Source of the DNA: Nitrospirota bacterium
GTDB lineage: Bacteria > Nitrospirota > Thermodesulfovibrionia > Thermodesulfovibrionales > SM23-35
DNA: 9,497 bases
Direction of reading: 5' to 3'
Assembly: GCA_029883145.1 (NCBI GenBank)
Contig: JAOUJR010000046.1
Coordinates: forward strand, 1-9,497
Shown: one piece after another, positions 1-6,444 of the stretch
How positions within the stretch are numbered: position 1 is the first letter of the stretch
Layout of the letters: each line of letters begins with the position of its first letter
The notes under the pieces: generated by a model
Told to the model about the DNA's origin: nothing
Database searches by the model: none
Seen by the model: only the letters and a program-made list of their open reading frames with translations
Made by a program: the position numbers and the translations under genes

Positions 1-1279
1 CAAGGTTAACCTTTCTTGGGTCTGCAACAATGAGCTCCGCACCTTTTCTCACAGCCTTCTTTATTTTTAACCCAATTATCGGATGGGTTTCTGTAGTATT
101 TGAACCGATTACGAAGATGACATCATGGTTTTCAATCTCTGGAATGGAATTTGTCATTGCCCCTGATCCAAATACAGTGGCCAGACCGGCCACTGTTGCG
201 CTGTGTCAATACCTTGCACAGTGGTCAACATTATGAGTGCCTATGACAGCCCTTATGAACTTCTGGAATAGATAGTTTTCTTCGTTTGTACACCTTGCTG
301 AGGAGAGCCCAGCGATTGAGTCAGGGCCATAGCTATCTTTTATACTCTTCAGCCTCCTTACAACATAGTCTAATGCCTCATCCCATGAGGCCTCTCTAAA
401 AAGTGAAGAGTAATGAGCAATGAGTGAGGAAGTTTTTGGAGCTGTCCTGATAAGAGGTTTTGTAAGTCTATCCGGGCTATTTATAAATCCATAACCAAAT
501 CTGCCTTTTGCACAGAGCCAGCCTTCATTAATAGTATCTTCACTTGAGGAGACACGGATGACTTCGTTTCGTCTTACATGAAGTGTGAGGCTGCAACCGC
601 ATCCACAGTAAGGGCATAAAGTGTCCACATCTCTTACATCCTGCTGCCTGCCTTTTTGTACCCACATCGTGCCTGTCAGTGCGCCAGTAGGGCAGACTGC
701 TACACACTGACCGCAAAACTCACAATCAAGGTCCTTTTCAAAAGGTGTGCATATCTTTGTGTTGAAACCCCTATAACCAAAGTCAATTGCACTCACACCT
801 TGAACTTCATTGCATATCTTTACGCATCTTCCACAGAGTATACATTTCTCAGGTTCTCTTTTAATAAATGGATTCTCATCTCTTTTAGTGTAGAGCCTTC
901 TTTCACCTTCGAAACGATTTTCCCTTATTCCGTAAAAATAGGCAAGTTCCTGAAGAGTGCAATCACCTGCCCTCTCACAAATCATGCAGTCATTCGGGTG
1001 GTCAGAGAGGAGGAGTTCGAGGGTAGTTTTTCTTAGCCTTTCAAGATATGGGCTTGTTGTTTTCACTTTCATCCCTTCGCTTACAAGTATTGTGCAAGCA
1101 GTAACTGGTCTTGCAATATTGGTGATCTCAACTATACATAATCTGCACGCACCTGATGGAGAGAGTTTCGGGTGGTGGCATAGAGTGGGTATTGGTATAT
1201 CAAGTTTTCTTGCAGCATCAAGAACTGTGGAGAGTTTCCTTACAGTGACCTTTCTACCGTCTATTGTGAGAGTAACCAT
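1..1279 (-). CDS. fdhA: Selenocysteine-containing NAD-linked formate dehydrogenase, catalytic subunit with NuoG-like N-terminus (3' end beyond window)
   Basis: Catalytic subunit that oxidises formate to CO2 (or the reverse) at a Mo/W-bis-pyranopterin site; no Tat signal, so probably cytoplasmic. Domains in order: [2Fe-2S] ferredoxin fold (Cys34, 45, 48, 62); His-Cys [4Fe-4S] site (His94, Cys98, 101, 107); two ferredoxin-type [4Fe-4S] motifs (Cys146/149/152/156 and Cys186/189/192/196); then the molybdopterin oxidoreductase domain with its own [4Fe-4S] motif (Cys222/225/229 and Cys256). The reading frame reaches TGA at 206-208 just after residues NVDHCARY. It then continues as [19 protein letters not shown] and stays open to base 1, exactly as in selenocysteine formate dehydrogenases, so residue 358 is read as Sec. 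The 426 codons present are roughly the N-terminal half. The ATG at 1277-1279 has TTGAGG a few bases upstream. It is the last gene of the operon with the NuoF-like and NuoE-like subunits. Whether Mo or W is used cannot be told. Confidence 0.93.
174..196 (-). promoter_or_regulatory. Bacterial SECIS element (selenocysteine insertion hairpin)
   Basis: On the minus strand, nine bases after the TGA (206-208), arms ACAGTGGCC and GGCCACTGT form a perfect 9-bp stem around the five-base loop GGTCT. The loop sequence matches the GGUCU apical motif of the Escherichia coli fdhF SECIS, which SelB recognises together with Sec-tRNA. The loop begins 18 bases after the UGA, a usual bacterial distance. The element lies inside the coding sequence, as bacterial SECIS elements do. 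The call rests on sequence; binding to this organism's SelB is inferred, and no sel genes are in the window. Confidence 0.92.
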
Positions 1280-1306
1280 ATCAACCTCAATTTAAGTAAC
1301 ACATAA

Positions 1307-1364
1307 TGAGTTATGAGTGACCAGTTAAAAACGAAATTTAGATTTTTAAAAATCTCATTACTCA
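1307..1364. repeat. Imperfect inverted repeat between the two large formate dehydrogenase genes
   Basis: The 99-bp gap between the NuoF-like gene and the catalytic gene holds TGAGTTATGAG (1307-1317) and its near reverse complement CTCATTACTCA (1354-1364; 10 of 11 pair). Between them is a perfect 14-bp palindrome, GATTTTTAAAAATC (1341-1354). In the mRNA this could fold into a branched hairpin between the cistrons. Neighbouring GAGTAATGAG- and AACGAGCGAAC-like words look like a degenerate short intergenic repeat. Possible roles are mRNA processing or stability; no function is shown. Confidence 0.5.
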
Positions 1365-1378
1365 ATACTGTTCGCTCG

Positions 1379-3172
1379 TTACTGTTTTTTAATTGCATTA
1401 AACTTACATACATCAAAACATGTCCCACATTTTACGCATAATTCAGAGTCAATTTTATGTATCTTTTTTCGCTTGCCGGTAATAGCATCTGCAGGGCATG
1501 CCCTTTTGCATGCACCGCAACCGTTACAGAACTCTTCGAGGACACTGTATATGAGCAATTCTTTGCACACAGCAGCAGGACATTTTTTATCCTTGATATG
1601 TGCCTCATATTCATTTCTAAAATATCTAATGGTACTTAGCACAGGGTTAGGAGCAGTCAGACCTAATCCACATAACGAGGTTGCCTTTATATCCTGACCG
1701 AGTTCTTCGAGAAGTTCTACGTCTCCTTCCTTACCATTTCCTGATGTGACCCTATTTAATATCTCAAGCAGCCTTTTTGTCCCAATTCTGCATGGTATAC
1801 ATTTGCCACATGACTCTGCCTGGGTGAACTCAAGAAAGAACTTCGCTGTATTAACCATGCAGTCGGTCTCATCGAGGACGACCATACCGCCTGAACCCAT
1901 AATTGAGCCGACCTGTGCAAGGGATTCATAATCTACTTCTAAATCGAGAAATTTTTCAGGGATGCAGCCTCCTGACGGACCTCCTGTCTGTACAGCTTTA
2001 AAAGACCTTCCGCTTTCAATCCCACCACCGATATCATAGATTATCTTTTTCAGGGAAATGCCTAAAGGTACCTCGATAAGACCTGTATTTTTCACCCTTC
2101 CTGTGAGTGCAAAAACCTTCGTGCCTTTACTCATGTCGGTACCAAGTGAAGAGAACCAGTCAGCACCATTTAAAATAATAGGTGGTATATTCGCAAAGGT
2201 CTCAACATTGTTCAACACCGTTGGTTGATCCCAAAGTCCTTGATGAACAGGGAAAGGCGGTCTTGCCCTCGGTATACCCCGTTTTCCCTCAATTGAGCGC
2301 ATAAGAGCCGTTTCTTCACCGCATACAAACGCACCCGCACCCTGATATATCTTGAGGTCGAAGTTAACCCCTGTGCCAAGGATATTTTTACCAAGCAGCC
2401 CTGCCTCATAACAATGGTCTATTGCAATCTGAAGACGCTTCACCGCCAATGGATATTCGGACCTTACATAAATATAGCCTTTGCGTGATTCAATTGCCTT
2501 TGCACATATAATCATCCCTTCAATAACGGAATGCGGGTCTGCTTCCATTACAGACCTATCCATAAATGCCCCTGGATCGCCCTCATCTCCATTACAGACA
2601 ACATATCTCATGTCAGACTTAGTCCTTAAGGCAAGTTCCCACTTCAACCCTGTGGGAAAGCCCGCACCACCTCTACCCCTTAATCCGGAGTCTTTTACAA
2701 CCTTTACTATCTCCCCAGAGGTCATCTGGGAGAGTGCCTTAGCTGCAGCCTGATAACCATCCCTCGCAATGTATTCCTCGAGAGCTTCAGGATCTATCAG
2801 TCCCCTGTTTCTCAATACACGAAGTACCTGATGTTTGAAAAAAGGTATCTCATTCATTGTCGGGATTGCTATCTTCTTCTCCGGCTCTTTGAACATCAAT
2901 TTCTGATAAGGTCTGCCTTTAAGGAAATGCTCTTCTACTAACTTGGGTATCTCTTCGACAGTTAAGGACTGATAAAAAATCCCCTCCGGCTGAACCACCA
3001 TAACAGGTCCTTGGGCACAATAGCCATTGCATCCTGTCAGGACTATTTTTATTTCTTTTTCAAGTCCCCTATTTTTGATCTCTTCTTTGAGTGCATCTCT
3101 AATATTCATAGTTCCACAGGAAACACAGCTTGTCCCTGCACACATAAGAAGATTTGCACGAAATCTCTCCAT
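1379..3172 (-). CDS. NuoF-like NAD(P)/FMN-binding subunit of formate dehydrogenase (HydB/HndC type)
   Basis: Flavin subunit passing electrons between NAD(P)H and the Fe-S chain, 597 residues. An N-terminal thioredoxin-like [2Fe-2S] domain has Cys11 and Cys16 (or Cys19) plus Cys48 and Cys52. The NuoF core has the FMN/NAD glycine-rich motif GRGGAGFPTGLKW (166-178), GAGAFVCGEETALMRSIEG (278-296), and the [4Fe-4S] ligands Cys455, 458, 461 with Cys501. The C-terminus adds two ferredoxin motifs (Cys549/552/555/559 and Cys579/582/585/589) that respiratory NuoF lacks. This order is that of the flavin subunits of soluble multimeric hydrogenases and formate dehydrogenases, some of which bifurcate electrons between NAD and ferredoxin. 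The ATG at 3170-3172 follows AGGAGG at a slightly long spacing of 13 bases. It is the middle gene of the operon, 46 bp after the NuoE-like gene. Whether the partner is NAD or NADP, and whether it bifurcates, cannot be decided from sequence. Confidence 0.93.
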   Translation of the reverse strand: MERFRANLLMCAGTSCVSCGTMNIRDALKEEIKNRGLEKEIKIVLTGCNGYCAQGPVMVVQPEGIFYQSLTVEEIPKLVEEHFLKGRPYQKLMFKEPEKKIAIPTMNEIPFFKHQVLRVLRNRGLIDPEALEEYIARDGYQAAAKALSQMTSGEIVKVVKDSGLRGRGGAGFPTGLKWELALRTKSDMRYVVCNGDEGDPGAFMDRSVMEADPHSVIEGMIICAKAIESRKGYIYVRSEYPLAVKRLQIAIDHCYEAGLLGKNILGTGVNFDLKIYQGAGAFVCGEETALMRSIEGKRGIPRARPPFPVHQGLWDQPTVLNNVETFANIPPIILNGADWFSSLGTDMSKGTKVFALTGRVKNTGLIEVPLGISLKKIIYDIGGGIESGRSFKAVQTGGPSGGCIPEKFLDLEVDYESLAQVGSIMGSGGMVVLDETDCMVNTAKFFLEFTQAESCGKCIPCRIGTKRLLEILNRVTSGNGKEGDVELLEELGQDIKATSLCGLGLTAPNPVLSTIRYFRNEYEAHIKDKKCPAAVCKELLIYSVLEEFCNGCGACKRACPADAITGKRKKIHKIDSELCVKCGTCFDVCKFNAIKKQ

Positions 3173-3218
3173 ATATAGTTACTTGCCTCCTGGCTCCACA
3201 GACACCCTTATCTTTATA

Positions 3219-3701
3219 TCAGCCTTCATTATTGGTATCTGTCTTTTTGACTTCCAGTATCTTTATCTCTTTGATAAGTTTATTAGATGTCATCTTGCCA
3301 TGAACCTTCTTGTTAATAAGAGCAACAGGGGCCATACCGCATGTTCCTACACAGGCAACCCTTTCAATGGTGAATTTCCTGTCAGCAGTTGTATCTTCTC
3401 CCTCAGGGAGATTAAACGTTCTTCTTAAGCCACTGATTAGTCTGTCAGAACCTTTAACATGGCATGCAGTACCGCGGCAGACGATAATTACATTTTTACC
3501 AGGGGGTTTAAGATGAAACTGGGCGTAAAATGTTGTAATACCATAGAAACGACTTTCAGGAATATCAAGTTTTTTGGAAAACCAGTTTACTGCATTTTCA
3601 GGGATATACCCAAATGTTTCCTCTAAGTCCTGAAGGATGGAAATTACGTTTCCTTCCTTTTCTCTGTAAGTTTTTAATATTTTCTCGAGAGCTGCTTCCA
3701 T
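3219..3701 (-). CDS. NuoE-like [2Fe-2S] subunit of formate dehydrogenase (HydC/HndA type)
   Basis: Small electron-transfer subunit of 160 residues, the usual length of the NuoE/24-kDa family. A helical N-terminus (about 1-65, with LQDLEETFGYIP and YGITTFYAQF typical of the family) precedes a thioredoxin-like domain. That domain has the four [2Fe-2S] ligands Cys75, Cys80, Cys117 and Cys121 (VCRGTACHVKG and ACVGTCGMAP). It is the promoter-proximal gene of the minus-strand operon, followed by the NuoF-like and catalytic subunits. That order argues for a dedicated formate dehydrogenase module rather than complex I, since no membrane nuo genes accompany it. The ATG at 3699-3701 has only a weak ribosome binding site (AAGTGAG). 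No in-frame alternative start looks better. Confidence 0.93.
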   Translation of the reverse strand: MEAALEKILKTYREKEGNVISILQDLEETFGYIPENAVNWFSKKLDIPESRFYGITTFYAQFHLKPPGKNVIIVCRGTACHVKGSDRLISGLRRTFNLPEGEDTTADRKFTIERVACVGTCGMAPVALINKKVHGKMTSNKLIKEIKILEVKKTDTNNEG

Positions 3702-3739
3702 TTCAGACTCACTTTTCTTAAATGTGTGAATTGCAAGTT

Positions 3740-3764
3740 AGCATAATGAAATAAACCATGTCAA
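3740..3764 (-). promoter_or_regulatory. Weak candidate promoter for the formate dehydrogenase operon
   Basis: On the minus strand a perfect -35 hexamer TTGACA (3764-3759) lies about 58 bases upstream of the first gene's start codon. The best -10-like word downstream is TATGCT (3745-3740), but the spacer is only 13 bases, well short of the usual 17. The surrounding DNA is very A+T rich, so chance matches are expected. A second TATAAT occurs at 3781-3776 on the same strand without a convincing -35 box. No sigma54 site (GG-N10-GC) was found here. Confidence 0.25.
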
Positions 3765-3816
3765 GAAAATGATTTATTATATTATTTTATTAAAATATTA
3801 AAATAAATTCAATCTA

Positions 3817-3852
3817 ATTTTTGAGGTTAATTTGTATTGTTACCTCAAAAAT
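3817..3852. repeat. 11-bp perfect inverted repeat in the divergent intergenic region
   Basis: ATTTTTGAGGT (3817-3827) and ACCTCAAAAAT (3842-3852) are exact reverse complements separated by 14 bases. As DNA this is a plausible dyad operator upstream of the formate dehydrogenase operon. As RNA it would be a hairpin with A/U-rich ends, terminator-like in either direction. Neither flanking gene is read through it from its own start, so a binding site or part of a small transcript is more likely than a gene terminator. No regulator is identifiable. Confidence 0.5.
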
Positions 3853-4006
3853 GTTTGTCTGCATTGTTTTAGAGATTTTCTGAACTCTATCGCTCGAATT
3901 TGCAAACTCGGCCTTCGGCCTCCCTACGGGTCATAGACAAACAATGCAAATTCGACCTTTCAGGGACGCTCCTTTCGCTCTACGAGTCGTAGACCAAGAC
4001 TGGCAA
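3853..4006. repeat. Two degenerate copies of a GC-richer intergenic unit with overlapping inverted repeats
   Basis: Within A+T-rich DNA lies a GC-richer block with no convincing open frame. Its core TACGGGTCATAGAC (3925-3938) recurs as TACGAGTCGTAGAC (3981-3994; 12 of 14 identical), each followed by a similar CAA-rich tail. The second copy contains the 13-base dyad CTACGAGTCGTAG (3980-3992). The stretch at 3935-3954 is complementary to three upstream segments: GTTTGTCT (3853-3860), TGCATTGTTT (3860-3869) and CGAATTTGCA (3895-3904). These pairings exclude one another. Small hairpins GGCC-TTC-GGCC (3910-3920) and CCC-TAC-GGG (3922-3930) lie inside. It could be a dispersed intergenic repeat or a structured RNA; I do not recognise the family. 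Confidence 0.45.
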
Positions 4007-4063
4007 TCAAAGATTTCGTAAAGTCGCTCAAGGGCATTTCTCCAACTTGGAAAAAACTACTTC

Positions 4064-4097
4064 ATCACGAAAAAGGTGATGCTTACTATCACTTTTT
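4064..4097 (+). terminator. Terminator-like hairpin just upstream of the surA-like operon promoter
   Basis: AAAAAGGTGAT (4070-4080) pairs with ATCACTTTTT (4088-4097) with one bulged G. The pairing leaves a short loop and ends in five T residues, giving a weak intrinsic-terminator shape on the plus strand. An extra ATCAC at 4064-4068 could pair instead with GTGAT (4076-4080), giving two alternative hairpins. A terminator here implies either a plus-strand transcript from within 3702-4060 or insulation of the following promoter. The G+C content of the stem is low, so efficiency is doubtful. Confidence 0.4.
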
Positions 4098-4103
4098 AAT
4101 ATA

Positions 4104-4133
4104 TTGAGAAAGAGTGACAGCATGTTTTATAAT
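4104..4133 (+). promoter_or_regulatory. Sigma70-type promoter for the surA-like/purN/rsmD/coaD cluster
   Basis: TTGAGA (4104-4109; 5 of 6 to the consensus) and a perfect TATAAT (4128-4133) are separated by 18 bases. Transcription would start near 4140, leaving a leader of about 20 bases with AGGAAGAG just before the ATG at 4162. An upstream in-frame ATG at 4114 falls between the two boxes and so would not be in this mRNA, which supports 4162 as the start. Confidence 0.65.
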
Positions 4134-4161
4134 TCATATAAAAATAGGAAGAGAGTCCACT

Positions 4162-5121
4162 ATGAATAGATTTAAAATCATAATTATTATATTGCTCCTC
4201 TGTATCTTTTCATCTGCATCTTTCGCCGCTGTTCTTCTCGACCGTGTTGTTGCCATAGTAAATAAAGAAGTGATCACATGGAGTGAACTTTACAGGATGA
4301 TGGAATTTGAGGCAACAAATCAGGTCAAGGCAATGAAGGAAGAAGAACGGATGAAGATTTTTAAGGGTAATGAGGCGTTTTTTCTTGAGAGACTTATTGA
4401 TATGAGATTGCAGATTCAGGAGGCAAAGAGGCTTGGACTTGACGTCACTCCTGAGGAAGTTAAAGAGGCGATAGAAAACATAAAAAAGAAGCATTCTATG
4501 ACAGATGTTACCTTTGCGGAATCTCTCAGGAAAGAAGGGTTAACACTCGAAATCTATAAAAAATTATTTTCGGAACAGATAATGATCAGTAAGGTCGTCA
4601 GCCAGCAGATAAGGAGCAAGATTGTCGTATCTGACGAAGAGGTGAAGAAATATATTGAGGACCACAGAGAGATTCTCAGTGATGGTGAGACGTACAATCT
4701 CAGTCAGATATTTTTCAGGAAGCCAAAAGATGATACAGGCAAAAACATAATAATAGAAGACAGGGGGTTTATGATCATTCAGAGACTGAAAGCAGGTGAA
4801 GATTTTTCTGCACTTGCAAGAGAATATTCTGAAGATCCTTCTGGAAAGCTTGGTGGTAATCTCGGTTTTATAAAAAAGAGTCATATCGCAAAAGAATTCA
4901 AGGAAGTACTTTCTCATATGAAGACTGGAGATTTCAGTATGCCATTCTGGACTGAAAAAGGACTTCATATTATAAAACTTGATGAAAAAATCTCTGCACA
5001 GAATATCGATGAGGTAAAAGAGAATGTCCGTAAGCAATTAACAGAGGAGCAGTTTTTAGATAAATATAGAAGCTGGGTAAAAAGCCTGAGAGAGAAGTCT
5101 TACATAGAGATAAACTTATAG
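4162..5121 (+). CDS. SurA-like periplasmic peptidyl-prolyl isomerase/chaperone (single parvulin domain)
   Basis: Probable periplasmic chaperone helping outer-membrane proteins fold, 319 residues. Residues 1-22 form a signal peptide: a short basic start (MNRFK), an isoleucine/leucine-rich core and a SFA/A cleavage site. A Cys in the core is not in a lipobox. A SurA-type helical N-domain follows (about 24-165; DRVVAIVNKEVITWSEL is characteristic). A single parvulin rotamase domain occupies about 175-275 (LSQIFFR, FSALAREYSEDPSGKLGGNLGF, FWTEKGLHIIKL), with a C-terminal helix after it. E. coli SurA has two parvulin domains; one is common in other phyla. The ATG at 4162 is chosen over 4114 because of AGGAAGAG upstream, the signal peptide and the promoter position. 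It is the first gene of the cluster, 14 bp before purN. Parvulin-type foldases related to PpiD or PrsA are the alternative. Confidence 0.85.
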   Translation: MNRFKIIIIILLLCIFSSASFAAVLLDRVVAIVNKEVITWSELYRMMEFEATNQVKAMKEEERMKIFKGNEAFFLERLIDMRLQIQEAKRLGLDVTPEEVKEAIENIKKKHSMTDVTFAESLRKEGLTLEIYKKLFSEQIMISKVVSQQIRSKIVVSDEEVKKYIEDHREILSDGETYNLSQIFFRKPKDDTGKNIIIEDRGFMIIQRLKAGEDFSALAREYSEDPSGKLGGNLGFIKKSHIAKEFKEVLSHMKTGDFSMPFWTEKGLHIIKLDEKISAQNIDEVKENVRKQLTEEQFLDKYRSWVKSLREKSYIEINL

Positions 5122-5135
5122 GCGTTTGGAATATT

Positions 5136-5801
5136 ATGTCAAAATTGAAAATTGGTGTACTTGCATCGGGGAGAGGTTCAAATTTCCAGTCAATCATAGA
5201 TGAAATAAAGTCTAAACGTCTGAATGCAAAGATAGCTCTTCTGATAACTGATAATCCTTTAGCGTTTGCTATAGAGAGAGCAAAAAAGCATGGCATTGAC
5301 TATCTTGTAATGATGCCAAAGGAATTTCGTTCAAAGGATGATTTCTTTATAAAGATAGCGGAGGAACTGAAGAAAAGGCATGTTGAGTTAGTGGTGCTCG
5401 CTGGTTTTATGAGGATTGTGAGAAAACCCCTGATAGATGCGTTTCCAAACAGGATAATGAACATTCACCCCGCATTACTTCCGGCATTCCCTGGATTACA
5501 TGGACAGAAACAGGCCCTTGAGTATGGCGCGAAGATTTCTGGATGTACTGTCCATTTTGTAGATGAGAGAATGGATACAGGTCCTATAATTATTCAGGCT
5601 GCGGTACCAGTGCTCAAGGACGATACAGAAGAGAGCCTTTCCGAAAGAATACTTAAATTAGAGCATAAGATATATCCTGAGGCTATACGATTATATTCAG
5701 AGGGGAGAATAGAAGTGAGGGGGAGGGTGGTCAATATTAAGGGATATAACTTTTCTGAAGCCTTCATTACAAATCCAGATGTAAAAAAGAACCCTGAGTA
5801 A
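5136..5801 (+). CDS. purN: Phosphoribosylglycinamide formyltransferase
   Basis: Transfers a formyl group from 10-formyltetrahydrofolate to GAR, the third step of purine synthesis, in the cytoplasm. It has 221 residues, close to the usual 190-220. The phosphate-binding N-terminus reads GVLASGRGSNFQ (7-18). The hallmark MRIV and NIHPALLPAFPG segments carry the catalytic Asn109 and His111. The catalytic Asp147 lies in DERMDTGPIIIQ. All three catalytic residues are therefore present. The last 15-20 residues extend a little past the standard fold. It starts 14 bp after the SurA-like gene, with a weak ribosome binding site (TTGGAA), so translational coupling is likely. The formyl donor comes from the one-carbon pool, which formate can feed, but no link to the neighbouring formate dehydrogenase is shown. 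Confidence 0.95.
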   Translation: MSKLKIGVLASGRGSNFQSIIDEIKSKRLNAKIALLITDNPLAFAIERAKKHGIDYLVMMPKEFRSKDDFFIKIAEELKKRHVELVVLAGFMRIVRKPLIDAFPNRIMNIHPALLPAFPGLHGQKQALEYGAKISGCTVHFVDERMDTGPIIIQAAVPVLKDDTEESLSERILKLEHKIYPEAIRLYSEGRIEVRGRVVNIKGYNFSEAFITNPDVKKNPE

Positions 5802-5843
5802 GAAATTCTTTGTTAAAGACAGGTTCGAGGTGAAAGGACTTTT

Positions 5844-6425
5844 ATGAGAATTTCAGGTGGCCTTGCAAAGGGTAGACAGACTGCTGCAAAAAGACTATTA
5901 TCAAAGGCATCTGGTGAGGAAAGGCTCAGGCCAACTTCTTCCAAGGTAAGAGAAGCACTATTTGACATAATAAAGAATAAAATTGATGGATCGAGTTTTG
6001 TTGACCTTTATGCAGGAACAGGGACTGTGGGACTTGAGGCATTGTCAAGAGGTGCAGCTAAGGTTTTTTTGGTGGAGCCAAATGGATTAAGGATCGGTGC
6101 GATTAAGAAAAATGTTGAGGAGTTTGGTTTTCACAATAAAGCATTATTAGTTAAGTGCAGGGCGGATGAATTTCTTAGAAAGGCTATCGACAAAAGAGAA
6201 CATTTCGATATTTTTTTTCTTGATCCACCATATCATTCAGAGGAGATAATGAACACTCTTCCGCTGCTTGGAGAAAAAGATCTTTTAAATAAGGATGGAA
6301 TTGTCATAGCAGAGCACTACGTGAAAAAAAAGTTACCTGAAACAGCAGGTAAATTAAGGATACATAAAAGCTATAGATATGGAGATACGATGCTGACACT
6401 TTACAGAAGTAAGGATGAAGGATGA
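5844..6425 (+). CDS. rsmD: 16S rRNA (guanine966-N2)-methyltransferase
   Basis: Methylates G966 of 16S rRNA using S-adenosylmethionine. It has 193 residues, the family's normal size. Visible features are the RsmD-type start MRISGGLAKGR, RLRPTSSKVREALFDII (27-43), the SAM-binding motif FVDLYAGTGTVGLEALSRGA (52-71), and the catalytic DPPY (127-130) typical of N2-guanine methyltransferases. A GAGGTG/AAGGA ribosome binding site precedes the ATG. It follows purN by 42 bp, and its stop codon is only 19 bp before the preferred coaD start. The rsmD-coaD pair is a common bacterial arrangement. Confidence 0.95.
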   Translation: MRISGGLAKGRQTAAKRLLSKASGEERLRPTSSKVREALFDIIKNKIDGSSFVDLYAGTGTVGLEALSRGAAKVFLVEPNGLRIGAIKKNVEEFGFHNKALLVKCRADEFLRKAIDKREHFDIFFLDPPYHSEEIMNTLPLLGEKDLLNKDGIVIAEHYVKKKLPETAGKLRIHKSYRYGDTMLTLYRSKDEG

Positions 6426-6432
6426 AGCAAAA

Positions 6433-6438
6433 AGGAGG
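6433..6438 (+). promoter_or_regulatory. Ribosome binding site fixing the coaD TTG start
   Basis: AGGAGG lies six bases before TTG at 6445. An earlier in-frame ATG at 6415 overlaps the end of rsmD, has no such site and would add ten residues (beginning MKDEAKRRQT) that do not belong to the CoaD fold. Confidence 0.8.
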
Positions 6439-6444
6439 CAAACA

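Noticed and set aside
206..208. TGA as a true stop or nonsense mutation ending the formate dehydrogenase gene
   Set aside because: The frame continues with family-matching residues (HSATVAGL) to base 1, and a SECIS hairpin follows immediately; this is selenocysteine coding.
656..1295. Plus-strand open frames at 656-1036 and 957-1295
   Set aside because: They lie opposite the strongly supported Fe-S domain coding of the formate dehydrogenase gene and show no recognisable protein features.
3027..3428. Plus-strand open frame of 133 codons
   Set aside because: It overlaps, on the opposite strand, the NuoF-like and NuoE-like genes with intact cysteine motifs; it is an antisense shadow.
4114..4161. 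Upstream ATG start for the SurA-like gene
   Set aside because: It falls between the -35 and -10 boxes and would put 16 residues before a clean signal peptide; the ATG at 4162 has its own ribosome binding site.
3702..4161. Possible tRNA, rRNA fragment or small protein gene in the divergent intergenic region
   Set aside because: No cloverleaf with an anticodon stem, no recognisable rRNA segment, and no open frame with a ribosome binding site and plausible composition could be found.
4564..5037. Minus-strand open frame of 157 codons inside the SurA-like gene
   Set aside because: It is antisense to a clear parvulin domain; its Phe/Tyr/Leu-rich composition is what reverse reading of Glu/Lys-rich codons gives.
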